The translations under genes and the position numbers were made by a program. DNA of 41,667 nt from NCBI GenBank assembly GCA_021372635.1, contig JAJFUA010000094.1, positions 1 through 41,667 of the forward strand. Reading direction: 5' to 3'. This DNA comes from Desulfobacteraceae bacterium (GTDB lineage: Bacteria; Desulfobacterota; Syntrophobacteria; Syntrophobacterales; Syntrophobacteraceae). Shown one piece after another: positions 15,976 to 23,945 of this stretch. The notes under the pieces are model-generated. The model saw nothing but the letters and a program-made list of their open reading frames with translations. It was not told the DNA's origin and searched no databases. Within the stretch, counting starts at the first letter, position 1; each line of letters opens with the position of its first letter.

Positions 15976-17352
15976 CTATGCCGGTTTTATGGCATTGCCG
16001 TGCGCCGATACCCCGACCTCGTTAACCGGCGCCGTCAGTGCAGCCGCCCTCTCCTCGCGATCCTGGTCTCTCTTGATCCATATGGCCGCAGAGGCACTGA
16101 GCAGCCCCACGATCAGCATATAGGTACAGAGCAGCCAGGGCTGGTTGTCGTTCAGCTTCACCAGGTACAGCGCGATCATCGGCGTTCCGCCCGAAAAAAC
16201 CATGCTCGCCATCTGGAAGGTAAACGATATGCCGGTGTAGCGCACGTGTACCGGGAACAGGCTGGAAAACATGGACGGGTTCAGGCCGGAGATGATCCCG
16301 TGGATCAGGCCGAGATAAATGGCCACCCCGGCGCAGGCAATGACGAAGTTCCCCGCGGCGTGGTTGACCATGTAGAAGATGGGAAAGCCGCAGGCTCCTT
16401 CCAGAAAACAGCCGATGATGAACACCTTCATCCGGCCGAACCTGTCGCCCAGCCAGCCGGCGAGGGGAACCATCACGGTGAGGAAAATCGTGCCGATGTT
16501 CACGGCAAGCAGGGCATCCTCTTTGGGCACTTTGATGATCTGCGTAAGGTAGGTGATCGAATACGCAGCCATGATATTGAAACCCGCTCCTCCTATGCCG
16601 CGGGCGAAAAAGCCTGCGATGGTGCGGGGCCTGTGCTTGGCGAACAGTTCGAGCAGGGGCACCTTGCTGTGTTTCTGTGCCTCTTTTTTGACTTGAACCT
16701 TCTGGAAATCCGGGGTCTCCATGATGTTGAGGCGGATGTACCAGCCGATTGCCAGCATGATGACGCTGATCAGGAAAGGCACGCGCCAGCCCCAGGCCAT
16801 GAAGGCCTCGTTGCTGAGCAGGAAGGTCATGACGCCCACAATGCCCGAAGCCAGGAACATGCCTATGGAAAGTCCGAGCTGGGTAAGGCTCCCGTAAAAA
16901 CACCGCGTTTTGTCCGTGGCGTATTCATAGGTCATGAGCACCGCGCCTCCCCACTCGCCGCCCAGGCCGATACCCTGCAGAGTACGCAGGCAGATCAGCA
17001 GGAACGGCGCCCACAGGCCGATCTGCCCATAGGTGGGCAGACAGCCTATGAGCACGGTGGAGACGCCCATGATGAGCAGGGTGACCAGCAGCATGGCCTT
17101 GCGGCCGATCCTGTCGCCAAAGTGCCCGAAGATGACGCCTCCGAGCGGGCGGCTGATGAACGCAATGCCCACGGAACCCCAGGAGAGCATGTTTGAAACA
17201 AAGGGGTCGCTCGCGGGAAAGAATTGTTTATTCAAGACCAGAGCGGCCACAACACCGTAAAGGAAGAAATCGTACCACTCGAGTGTGGTGCCGATAACGC
17301 TGGCAACCACAACCCTGCGCCGCATTTTTTCCATTGCAGAATTCTGTTCCAC
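15976..17352 (-). CDS. MFS transporter, metabolite:H+ symporter (MHS) family
   Basis: A 458-aa inner-membrane protein with 12 predicted hydrophobic segments. MHS features seen are TTLEWYDFFLYG in helix 1, FGHFGDRIGRK between helices 2 and 3, and GIGLGGEWGGA in helix 4, all as in KgtP/ShiA/ProP-type organic acid importers. A GTG start at 17352 has AAGGAG close upstream and is preferred to ATG at 17334. The gene follows the ferredoxin gene by 14 bp and is the last of the AprA-like operon, so it probably imports the substrate of that oxidoreductase. The substrate is not known. Confidence 0.88.
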   Translation of the reverse strand: MEQNSAMEKMRRRVVVASVIGTTLEWYDFFLYGVVAALVLNKQFFPASDPFVSNMLSWGSVGIAFISRPLGGVIFGHFGDRIGRKAMLLVTLLIMGVSTVLIGCLPTYGQIGLWAPFLLICLRTLQGIGLGGEWGGAVLMTYEYATDKTRCFYGSLTQLGLSIGMFLASGIVGVMTFLLSNEAFMAWGWRVPFLISVIMLAIGWYIRLNIMETPDFQKVQVKKEAQKHSKVPLLELFAKHRPRTIAGFFARGIGGAGFNIMAAYSITYLTQIIKVPKEDALLAVNIGTIFLTVMVPLAGWLGDRFGRMKVFIIGCFLEGACGFPIFYMVNHAAGNFVIACAGVAIYLGLIHGIISGLNPSMFSSLFPVHVRYTGISFTFQMASMVFSGGTPMIALYLVKLNDNQPWLLCTYMLIVGLLSASAAIWIKRDQDREERAAALTAPVNEVGVSAHGNAIKPA

Positions 17353-17366
17353 ACCCCGCTCCTTTC

Positions 17367-17609
17367 CTACCTGAGCAGGTAGGGCATACCGGTAAGTTTG
17401 AGGGCTCCGCGAGGGCACAGGAAGGCGCAGGCGTCGCAGTACCAGCAGTCGTCGTGGTACTTGAGGCGCGGGTAGCCGTCATCGCCGTGGCGCAGGCAGT
17501 CCATGGGGCAAATATCCACGCATACGCCGCATTTGTTGCACTGCCTGTGGTTCACCTCGATCCAGGAGAATTCCGAATTGTCCTTGTTGGAATTGGCATA
17601 GTTGTACAT
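17367..17609 (-). CDS. Two-cluster ferredoxin, partner of the AprA-like flavoprotein
   Basis: An 80-aa ferredoxin with CNKCGVCVDICP and CWYCDACAFLCP motifs (eight Cys for two [4Fe-4S] clusters) followed by RGALKLTG. It resembles the N-terminal part of AprB, the electron-carrying subunit of APS reductase, but lacks the long AprB C-terminal tail. The ATG at 17609 lies one base after the flavoprotein stop codon, with AAGGAAGG at proper distance; a GTG three codons earlier is too near that site. It should move electrons to or from the flavoprotein FAD. Confidence 0.88.
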   Translation of the reverse strand: MYNYANSNKDNSEFSWIEVNHRQCNKCGVCVDICPMDCLRHGDDGYPRLKYHDDCWYCDACAFLCPRGALKLTGMPYLLR

Positions 17610-17610
17610 G

Positions 17611-19479
17611 TTATTCACCTTCCTTCGGATCGATCATGAAGCGCCGCGCCGTTTCCATGCCCTCTTTCTTGATGTGGTCGATCATCCATTGATCGTGGGC
17701 GACGTTTCTGCAGTTGTCGTCGAGCTTGAAGAGATTGCCCAGGTCGAACTTCATCTCCGGGTACTTGTACGGCAGGCTGTCCGGGCAGTCGATGATGTAG
17801 TCCGGGACCTTGCGCTTCGAGAATTCCATGACGCCGTCCTTGCAGGTGACCACGGCCCAGGTGCGATCCCACCCGGTCTTTTTGGCCGGCATGTCGAGGC
17901 GCCAGTGGTGCGCGCCCCAGCGGCTTTCGTCGCGGTACAGGCTGGCCTTGGACATGATTTCGCCCATCAGCAGGATGCTCTGCACTTCATGGCACTTGAG
18001 CAGGTTGTGGTAGTCGTCCGCCTTGATCTGGGGGATGTCCTCGTTGCGGATGCGATCCATCCACCAGGCGCCGGTGCGGAGCATGCCGGGAGATTGCGGA
18101 GGCCGCATGTAGTACATGATCCGGGTCCTGGCCTTCTTTTCCACCAGGTGCACGGGGATGCCGCGCTCGCGGCGCAGGGGGGCTTCAAAGTCATCGATGA
18201 ACTTGCGCACGAGCGGCTTGAGGCTGTCGATCTGCGCATGCGGCACTTCCGCCACATACCTGGCCGCCTCTTCTCCCGCTACCCCGCCCATGACGAACGC
18301 GCCGCCGAGGTAGGAATGGGGCAGGCCGCCGTCCACGTCGCCCGCCGCGTACAGCCCGGGCACGCTGGTCGCCGCGTTGACGTCGGTCAGGATGCCGCCG
18401 CAGCCATGGCCGCCGCAGATGCCGAGGTCCTCGAAGAGGGCGAGTTCGATGCAGAACGGGTCGTCATAGCCGAGGCCGCGCTGATGGTGGAACATCCCGC
18501 GGGTGGTGCGCTCGTTGCCGAACTGTACCTTTTCGATCACCTGGCGCATTTCGCCGTCCAGGTGGCTGATTTTCAGATAGGTGGGGCCGCGCCCTTCCGC
18601 ATAGGCTTTCCACACCGCAAGGCGGGTATCGCCGGAGGCATAGGGGTGCGCGCCTACCATGCGCTCGCCGTTGGCGTCGATCTGGTACGCGCCGCGGGGG
18701 CCGGCCACATAGCCGCAGGCCGGGCCTTCGTGATCCTTGATCCGTGTGCTGGCCTGCACGTATTCCATGTTCACCAGTTCCGCCCCCGCTTCATAGGCAA
18801 GGCGGTAGCCGTCGCCCGTGTTGCCGGGGAATTCATAGCAGCCGGCGGGGTAGCCGTGGGAAGCCTGGGAAAGACGGCCGGCCGCGCCCGCCGTGATGAT
18901 GACCGCCTTGGTCTTGTAAAACCAGTAGTCTCCCGTGCGGATGTTGAAGCCGAGCACACCCGCGATGCGCCCGTCGCGCACCACCAGCTTGACGGCCGGC
19001 GTGCGGTCGTGCACGGTGCAGCCCAACTGGCGCACGCGCGCGGCGAGCGCGCGCTTCATCTCTTCGCCGTGCATGGGCAGCAGCATGGGCTGATCGCTGG
19101 GGTGCAGGTAGTACAGGCGATAATTGCCCTTGTCGTCCATGGGGAACAGGTCGCCGGGCTCGCGATCCATGATCTCTTCGAGCTCTTTGACCATGCCGGG
19201 ACACAGATCGCCGAATTTCTTGGCGATTTTCTGGTCCAAAACCCCTTCGGTCACTCTCGTGAGCATTTTGACCAGGCCTTCGGAATCGCTGTACGGAGGC
19301 AGGCACACGGTGTTCAGCGCGTCCATGCCCCGTCCGGCCGCACCGGAGGTTTCGAATTTGCTCTTTTCAAGCAGGGTGATCCTGAGGTTCGGATTCGCCC
19401 GGTGGGCGTGAGTTGCGGCGAAAGCTCCGCCCGCCCCGGCTCCAATGATGACGATGTCGGTCTCTTTGATGTGATACAT
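17611..19479 (-). CDS. AprA-like FAD-dependent oxidoreductase (fumarate reductase/APS reductase superfamily)
   Basis: A 622-aa cytoplasmic flavoprotein. VIIGAGAGGAFAA near residues 10-22 binds FAD, TSGAAGRGMDALN (about 44-56) and the C-terminal CGGHGCGGI and GLYAAGDVDGG are typical of the FAD-binding-2 superfamily with AprA-like layout. The long C-terminal helical part (RIMYYMRPPQSPGML...) also fits AprA. It is paired with a ferredoxin and an MHS transporter, and a GntR repressor gene is upstream, unlike true aprBA (no sat or qmo genes here). So it probably oxidises or reduces an imported organic acid or sulfonate; the substrate is unknown. Start ATG 19479 has GGGAG upstream. Confidence 0.82.
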   Translation of the reverse strand: MYHIKETDIVIIGAGAGGAFAATHAHRANPNLRITLLEKSKFETSGAAGRGMDALNTVCLPPYSDSEGLVKMLTRVTEGVLDQKIAKKFGDLCPGMVKELEEIMDREPGDLFPMDDKGNYRLYYLHPSDQPMLLPMHGEEMKRALAARVRQLGCTVHDRTPAVKLVVRDGRIAGVLGFNIRTGDYWFYKTKAVIITAGAAGRLSQASHGYPAGCYEFPGNTGDGYRLAYEAGAELVNMEYVQASTRIKDHEGPACGYVAGPRGAYQIDANGERMVGAHPYASGDTRLAVWKAYAEGRGPTYLKISHLDGEMRQVIEKVQFGNERTTRGMFHHQRGLGYDDPFCIELALFEDLGICGGHGCGGILTDVNAATSVPGLYAAGDVDGGLPHSYLGGAFVMGGVAGEEAARYVAEVPHAQIDSLKPLVRKFIDDFEAPLRRERGIPVHLVEKKARTRIMYYMRPPQSPGMLRTGAWWMDRIRNEDIPQIKADDYHNLLKCHEVQSILLMGEIMSKASLYRDESRWGAHHWRLDMPAKKTGWDRTWAVVTCKDGVMEFSKRKVPDYIIDCPDSLPYKYPEMKFDLGNLFKLDDNCRNVAHDQWMIDHIKKEGMETARRFMIDPKEGE

Positions 19480-19564
19480 GTTCAGGCTCCCGGTTGAGAT
19501 GACACAATAAACACACTCCAGTTCCCACTCGCCGGCCTGCTGTCCGGCCGGGCAATTCATATAT

Positions 19565-19578
19565 ATGATATATATCAT
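19565..19578. promoter_or_regulatory. Palindromic operator candidate ATGATATATATCAT
   Basis: A perfect 14-bp palindrome that begins 10 bp downstream of the -10 box of the operon promoter, over the first transcribed bases. A repressor here would block transcription. The neighbouring GntR/UTRA gene is the obvious candidate. Inferred from position and symmetry. Confidence 0.5.
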
Positions 19579-19587
19579 CTAGACCTG

Positions 19588-19617
19588 ACTATACGTGCCC
19601 ACCGATGCCTGCGTCAA
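19588..19617 (-). promoter_or_regulatory. Candidate sigma70 promoter of the AprA-like operon
   Basis: Minus-strand -35 TTGACG (19612-19617) and -10 TATAGT (19588-19593), spacer 18 bp. The leader would be about 100 nt. Confidence 0.55.
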
Positions 19618-20153
19618 GTGAAAAATATGACATTCCAGGAAGAATGTTCTCACCACTCGGAAAAGGATGCATCTATCCATTAACCAATTGAAACGACTCT
19701 GCATCGACTTCTTCCACTGCACGAAGCCGGACTTGCGCCAGAATGGATTTCGCGGTGTGCAAATCTGGCAAAGATTCCCTGGGAACCTGCAAAACCGCTT
19801 GACCTGCTCATGCGCCATGACGGCAGATAAATGCAGTCGCGTTCCAAGGCCGGGGACCGCCGGTTTCCGGCAAAAGCTGCGTTGTGCAACGGATCGACAA
19901 GAGTATTACGATGGGGATCTCAATAGAGGAAACATAAATAGTCTCATAAATAGTCTCAGGGTGCCATTTCACCCACGGGAGCTGGTACAGTCGTGTTCCT
20001 TCGGAAAAATTCCGGGGCGACGGCGACCGCAGGACATCGTCGCCCCGTTGTCGCATGGCAGCGGCAATACTTGTAAAACCGGTCCATCTCAGCTATCATA
20101 GCGGATAGTCTTGCCGTTCACGGTATTTAGCAACCGTTTTACAGGGGGTGTTC
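19618..20153. other. Intergenic region between the AprA-like operon and the GntR gene
   Basis: About 535 bp with no supported gene. It holds a tandem 12-bp repeat (19934-19957). Frames through it lack ribosome sites. It separates the divergent repressor and operon. Confidence 0.45.
19934..19957. repeat. Tandem repeat ATAAATAGTCTC x2
   Basis: Two directly adjacent perfect copies of a 12-bp unit, about 200 bp upstream of the GntR gene. Possibly a duplicated regulatory half-site or a slippage product. Confidence 0.6.
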
Positions 20154-20888
20154 ATGCTTCGTCCGCATCTGCCGACAGATATTCCGTCTTACAAATTCGT
20201 ACAAAACGATATCCTGGCCACAATCCAGCAAAACAAGCTGCGCACCGGCGATTCCATTCCCTCGGAAAAGGTCCTGGCCGAGCAGTACCAGGTCAGCGTG
20301 GGCACCATCAAGAAGGCTTTGGGCGACCTGGTTGCCCAGGGCTACCTCTACCGTCAGCAGGGAAGAGGCACCTTTGTGGCCGGGGGCTTCATGCGGCCCA
20401 GTTCCATGCGCCTTTACACGGCGGTTCCCTTTTTCGACAAGGAAGATCAGGAGCAGGCCTCCCGGTTCATCAGCAGCACCAGGGGAAAGGCGGACGCCCT
20501 GTTCAGCAGGGCCACCGGCCTGCCGGAACGAACACCGGTGTTCATTCTGCAAAGAATCTTGTTCTCGGCCGGAAAACGTTTCGTCTACATCATTTCTTAC
20601 CTGAAGGCCGAAAAATTGCCGGGGTTCGATAACCTTCCCGGTGCGGATTTTGAGAGAAGCGCCCTGCACGTCATACTCGACAAGGAATACGGGGTGCACA
20701 GTGTTCGCTGCAAGGAACTGCTTTCCGCAGCGGTGGCGGAAGGAAACACCGCAAAATATCTTGATGTACCGGCAGGCACCCCCCTGCTGCGTTCGGACAT
20801 GGTTCTCAAAACGTATAACGATGAACCTTATGAATACCGTATCAGCTACTGCCGTACGGACATTCTGAAACTGTGCCGCGAATTCTGA
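20154..20888 (+). CDS. GntR-family transcriptional regulator, HutC type with UTRA domain
   Basis: A 244-aa protein. Residues 12-80 are the winged helix of GntR (FVQNDILATIQQ, GDSIPSEKVLAEQYQVSVGTIKKAL, GYLYRQQGRGTFVA). Residues 90-240 are a UTRA ligand-binding domain (TPVFILQRILFSAGKRF ... EPYEYRISYCRTD). Such proteins are released from their operator by a small ligand, often the catabolic substrate. It faces away from the AprA-like operon with a palindrome between, and is therefore the likely local repressor. The ATG at 20154 has AGGGGG upstream; a GTG two codons earlier overlaps that site. Confidence 0.9.
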   Translation: MLRPHLPTDIPSYKFVQNDILATIQQNKLRTGDSIPSEKVLAEQYQVSVGTIKKALGDLVAQGYLYRQQGRGTFVAGGFMRPSSMRLYTAVPFFDKEDQEQASRFISSTRGKADALFSRATGLPERTPVFILQRILFSAGKRFVYIISYLKAEKLPGFDNLPGADFERSALHVILDKEYGVHSVRCKELLSAAVAEGNTAKYLDVPAGTPLLRSDMVLKTYNDEPYEYRISYCRTDILKLCREF

Positions 20889-21065
20889 TACCACACATCC
20901 CCTTTTCTGCCTTCCGTTCCATCCGAAACATCGCTGCGGCAACGACCGCTGCGTGCCTGGGGGCAGGCTCCCGGGGCGAAGTCTCCGTCTGCCTCCCTAT
21001 GAGTCAACGTTGCCGGAAGACAATGAAGAATCTCTGTCGGGCATAGGCCCCCGTCCACAGAGGTG

Positions 21066-21179
21066 CGAGGCATTCGTTCATGTGAGGTGAGATCCCATGA
21101 GCAATGAGCAATGACGATCGTCACCCGCAACGGTGAACCCGTGCGGTATAAGATACTCACCCTCGAACAGATCGGGAGA
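21066..21179 (+). repeat. Repeat copy B of the segment at 15471-15591
   Basis: This copy keeps the leader, the ribosome site region and the part coding NGEPVRYKILTLEQIGR, then stops matching. A 7-bp deletion near the start codon breaks the frame. Confidence 0.75.
21097..21179 (+). pseudogene. Truncated paralogue of the 15502 gene
   Basis: Reads ATG AGC AAT GAG CAA TGA at the original start, so the original frame ends after five codons. Translation could restart at ATG 21111 and gives TIVTRNGEPVRYKILTLEQ, after which the sequence is unrelated to the intact copy (a 69-aa frame to 21320). The broken copy lies just upstream of the thioredoxin-reductase fusion gene. Confidence 0.65.
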
Positions 21180-21330
21180 AGGCTGACGACCGCCGGTCCC
21201 CTTTCCGATTTTTCCCGGCACGATTGGCATTTTCCCCACGCGTGCCTTATCTTATTTAACAACCGCAGGGTGCAGCTTGGCAACCGGCCGTTTTCATTGT
21301 TCATTCCTTTCAAATTATAGAGATGACAGC

Positions 21331-22992
21331 ATGGCCAGACCAGAACAAGCCCGGTCCGAAAAGGACAGTTTTTTGAACGGAGAGATCGGCGACCAGTTGC
21401 GGGCCACTTTCAAAAGCCTTCCGCACAATATCTCCCTTTATCTTTTCACCCGGCGGGGAGACAACGACGTTCTGAACGACGCGGCAAGAGACCTGATCCG
21501 GGCATTCCAGGGGATTACGGACAAGATACGGGTGAACGAATTCGACCTGGACCACGAACTGGCAAGAAAATGGAAGGTAACCACCTCCCCCGCCATCCTC
21601 TTCGATCCTGACAGCTATTCCATCCGCTATCTCGGAACCCCTTACGGCGAAGAGGGGAGGACGTTCCTCGGGACACTCATCCTCCTGGGGGTGCGGACCA
21701 GCAACTTCAACGAGCAGTCCGTGAAACTGGCCCAAAAGCTTTCCGAGCCGAGAGCCGTCAAGGTTTTCGTCAGCCCCACCTGCCCCTACTGCCCCGAACA
21801 GGCCCTCAACGCCGTCCGGGCGGCCATCGAAAGGCCAGACCTGATCTCCCTGGAAATCGTCGATATCCAGGCAAACCCAGAGATGGCAAACCGCTACTCG
21901 GCGTTCAGCGTTCCGCAGACTTTCGCCAATGACGTCCTCATCGCCCAGGGAGCCCAACCGGAGGAACTCTTCCTCCTCTCACTGGAAAAGCTGGAGCAGC
22001 AGACGATCTTCATCCCCGAAAGCGATGCGGAGCGGGTGGAGACGGACGTGGTCATCGTGGGAGGCGGGCCAGCAGGCCTTTCCGCCGGGATCTACGCCGT
22101 CCGCAGCGGTCTTCGGACCGTGGTGGTCGAGCGGGGGCCACTCGGCGGACAGGTTGCGACGACGCCCGTCGTGGAGAACTACCCGGGCTTCACGCGCGTC
22201 CCCGGCAAGACCCTGGTGGATATCATCGTGAGCCACGCCCTCGAGTACGTTCAGATCTTCCAGGGGGAGGAAGTGATCGATATTCACCCGGGGAAGCCCA
22301 TCGAGGTTATCACCGGCAGGAGAAAGTTCCTGGCCCGGGCGGTGGTCCTCGCGACCGGGGCCAACTACAAGCACCTGGGAGTACCCGGCGAAGCGCGCCT
22401 CGCGGGCCGCGGAGTCAGCTACTGCGCCACCTGCGATGCGCCCCTCTTCAAAGGGAAAAAGGTGGTTGTCGTCGGTGGGGGAAATACTGCCGTCACAGAG
22501 GCCCTCTACCTGCACCACACCGGAGTCTCGGTCACCATCGCACACAGGCGCGACAAACTGCGGTCGCAGGAACACCTCGCACGCGACGTGGCCTCAAACG
22601 GCATTCCCGTGCTCTGGAACACGGAGGTTCACGAGATACGGGGCAAGGAACGGGTAAGCGACCTCGTCCTTTTCAACAACCGGACGGGAAAAACCTCCAC
22701 TCTTCCGGCCGACGGCGTTTTCATCGCCGTCGGCTATTCCCCGGCCGTCGAACTGGCGCTGAAGCTGGGACTCGAACTGACTCCCGACGGCTTCATCAGC
22801 CACGATGCGCACCACCGCACCCGGATACCGGGGATTTACTCCGCAGGCGACGTGGAGGGGGGCTTCAAGCAGATCGTCACGGCCATGGGCCAGGGGACCG
22901 AAGCCGCGTTGTCGGTTTTCGAGGACCTGGTGCATCCCTACTGGATGGAGGAAGAGGCTGGCGCCAGCCCCAAAGCGGCCAGGGAAGCCTGA
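21331..22992 (+). CDS. Thioredoxin reductase-like flavoprotein with N-terminal double thioredoxin-fold (PDO) domain
   Basis: A 553-aa fusion. Residues 30-225 are two thioredoxin folds as in protein disulfide oxidoreductases and AhpF: the first lacks a CxxC, the second has CPYC (151-154) and the cis-Pro (SVPQT, about 195). Residues 238-535 are a thioredoxin reductase domain: GGGPAG (244-249) for FAD, YCATCDAP with redox Cys 365/368, VVVGGGNTAVTEAL for NAD(P)H, and GIYSAGDVEGG. It would pass electrons from NAD(P)H to the CPYC site and on to a peroxiredoxin or other disulfide partner. AhpF-like, but no ahpC is next to it. The start ATG 21331 has only a weak AGAG site. Confidence 0.87.
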   Translation: MARPEQARSEKDSFLNGEIGDQLRATFKSLPHNISLYLFTRRGDNDVLNDAARDLIRAFQGITDKIRVNEFDLDHELARKWKVTTSPAILFDPDSYSIRYLGTPYGEEGRTFLGTLILLGVRTSNFNEQSVKLAQKLSEPRAVKVFVSPTCPYCPEQALNAVRAAIERPDLISLEIVDIQANPEMANRYSAFSVPQTFANDVLIAQGAQPEELFLLSLEKLEQQTIFIPESDAERVETDVVIVGGGPAGLSAGIYAVRSGLRTVVVERGPLGGQVATTPVVENYPGFTRVPGKTLVDIIVSHALEYVQIFQGEEVIDIHPGKPIEVITGRRKFLARAVVLATGANYKHLGVPGEARLAGRGVSYCATCDAPLFKGKKVVVVGGGNTAVTEALYLHHTGVSVTIAHRRDKLRSQEHLARDVASNGIPVLWNTEVHEIRGKERVSDLVLFNNRTGKTSTLPADGVFIAVGYSPAVELALKLGLELTPDGFISHDAHHRTRIPGIYSAGDVEGGFKQIVTAMGQGTEAALSVFEDLVHPYWMEEEAGASPKAAREA

Positions 22993-23005
22993 CTTCCGCC
23001 CCCTG

Positions 23006-23061
23006 CCCCCCGGGACAACAGCATCGTGCCCCCGGCAGCGGCGAAGACCTTTCCCGGGGGG
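23006..23061. repeat. 10-bp inverted repeat CCCCCCGGGA / TCCCGGGGGG
   Basis: Perfect arms 36 bp apart, right after the thioredoxin-reductase fusion gene. It could form a large hairpin at the 3' end of the mRNA. No U-tract. Confidence 0.4.
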
Positions 23062-23094
23062 ACTGCCACAAGGATTGCAGCGCACACATTTTCG

Positions 23095-23115
23095 CCTGCC
23101 CCGAAAAGGGGCAGG
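23095..23115 (+). terminator. Strong GC hairpin downstream of the thioredoxin-reductase fusion gene
   Basis: 8-bp stem CCTGCCCC / GGGGCAGG with a GAAAA loop. Very stable but no U-tract; perhaps a Rho-dependent or structural end. Confidence 0.45.
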
Positions 23116-23205
23116 GAGCCTAACCGCACGAAGACCAGAGATAATCGACGATACCTGCCCGTCCCCTACTGTGCTCCCCCACCACAAAATACTGTAAAGA
23201 CCGTA

Positions 23206-23233
23206 TTGGACTTGCTATTCGTTGCTGTATCAT
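23206..23233 (+). promoter_or_regulatory. Candidate sigma70 promoter of the 23361 gene
   Basis: -35 TTGGAC (23206-23211) and -10 TATCAT (23228-23233), spacer 16 bp, about 127 bp upstream of the start codon. Confidence 0.4.
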
Positions 23234-23360
23234 AACGATAATCCGCTGAATAGAAGCGTTGCAAGCCTGCGCGCAGCGTCTGCTGCTCGCGCACGGCTTT
23301 TGAACGTCCCTAGAAAAGCGATCCCAAAAGGGTAAGCAAGAAAAGGAGGTTTCTTTCGCC

Positions 23361-23945
23361 ATGAAACCCTGGAGAAGCCTCAAGAAGCTGAGAAGCCTCA
23401 AAAGGCTGGTTGGCATCCCGAGTGACGAACCGGTCCCCGCGCCGCACCATGAACCTGAAAACGCAGAATTTCAGTTCATGCCGACACCCGCGCAGCAGCC
23501 GAGAGCGCTGGACTGCGAATACAGGCTCGAGATCATCTCCGCGTACGGCAGAGTATTGGAACAGTGCGCCTCAGCGGTGGAACCGGAAGCCGCCCTGCCT
23601 TTTCCGAAAGAGCTTATCCGGCAGGCCATCTATGATGAACTGGCCGAGAATCCGGAAACCGATCTTCGCGAGCACCTGGAAATAGCTTTCGTGCGATTGG
23701 AGTCGTTCCTCCCTTCGGAGGAGTTTGAAATCGTCCACAACTTCAAGCTGGCCGATTCCCTGGCCCGGGAGATGGCAAAGAGCGGCATTCCCGGAGATAT
23801 CATCTCTTCGGCCCGTATTCTCAAAGGCGTAAAAGGGGAACGCGCCGTGGAGATCCAGGAGAAGGTATCCGAAGAGATGCAGAAAAGGCTGGAACAAATC
23901 AGGGCCACAGGCAGCAGCGGCCTTCAGGGAAGGGAGTATTCCTGA
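23361..23945 (+). CDS. Hypothetical protein
   Basis: A 194-aa protein starting MKPWRSLKKLRSLKRLVG, with a basic N-terminus, a Pro-rich link (residues 20-48) and an acidic helical body (LRQ/EIAFVRLESFLPSEEFEIVHNF ... VSEEMQKRLEQIRA) likely to include a coiled segment. No signal peptide, transmembrane segment or known motif. AAGGAGG is 11 bases upstream. It converges on recJ with no spacer: the stop TGA is directly followed by the complement of the recJ stop, forming TGATCA. Family not recognised. Confidence 0.7.
   Translation: MKPWRSLKKLRSLKRLVGIPSDEPVPAPHHEPENAEFQFMPTPAQQPRALDCEYRLEIISAYGRVLEQCASAVEPEAALPFPKELIRQAIYDELAENPETDLREHLEIAFVRLESFLPSEEFEIVHNFKLADSLAREMAKSGIPGDIISSARILKGVKGERAVEIQEKVSEEMQKRLEQIRATGSSGLQGREYS

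Noticed and set aside
17611-19479. Genuine APS reductase subunit A (aprA)
   Set aside because: Similarity in layout is clear, but the ferredoxin partner is short, no sat or qmo genes are near, and an MHS importer with GntR repressor suggests a different substrate.
17602-19497. Plus-strand frame of 631 codons
   Set aside because: Antisense shadow of the AprA-like flavoprotein gene; no start site or motif.
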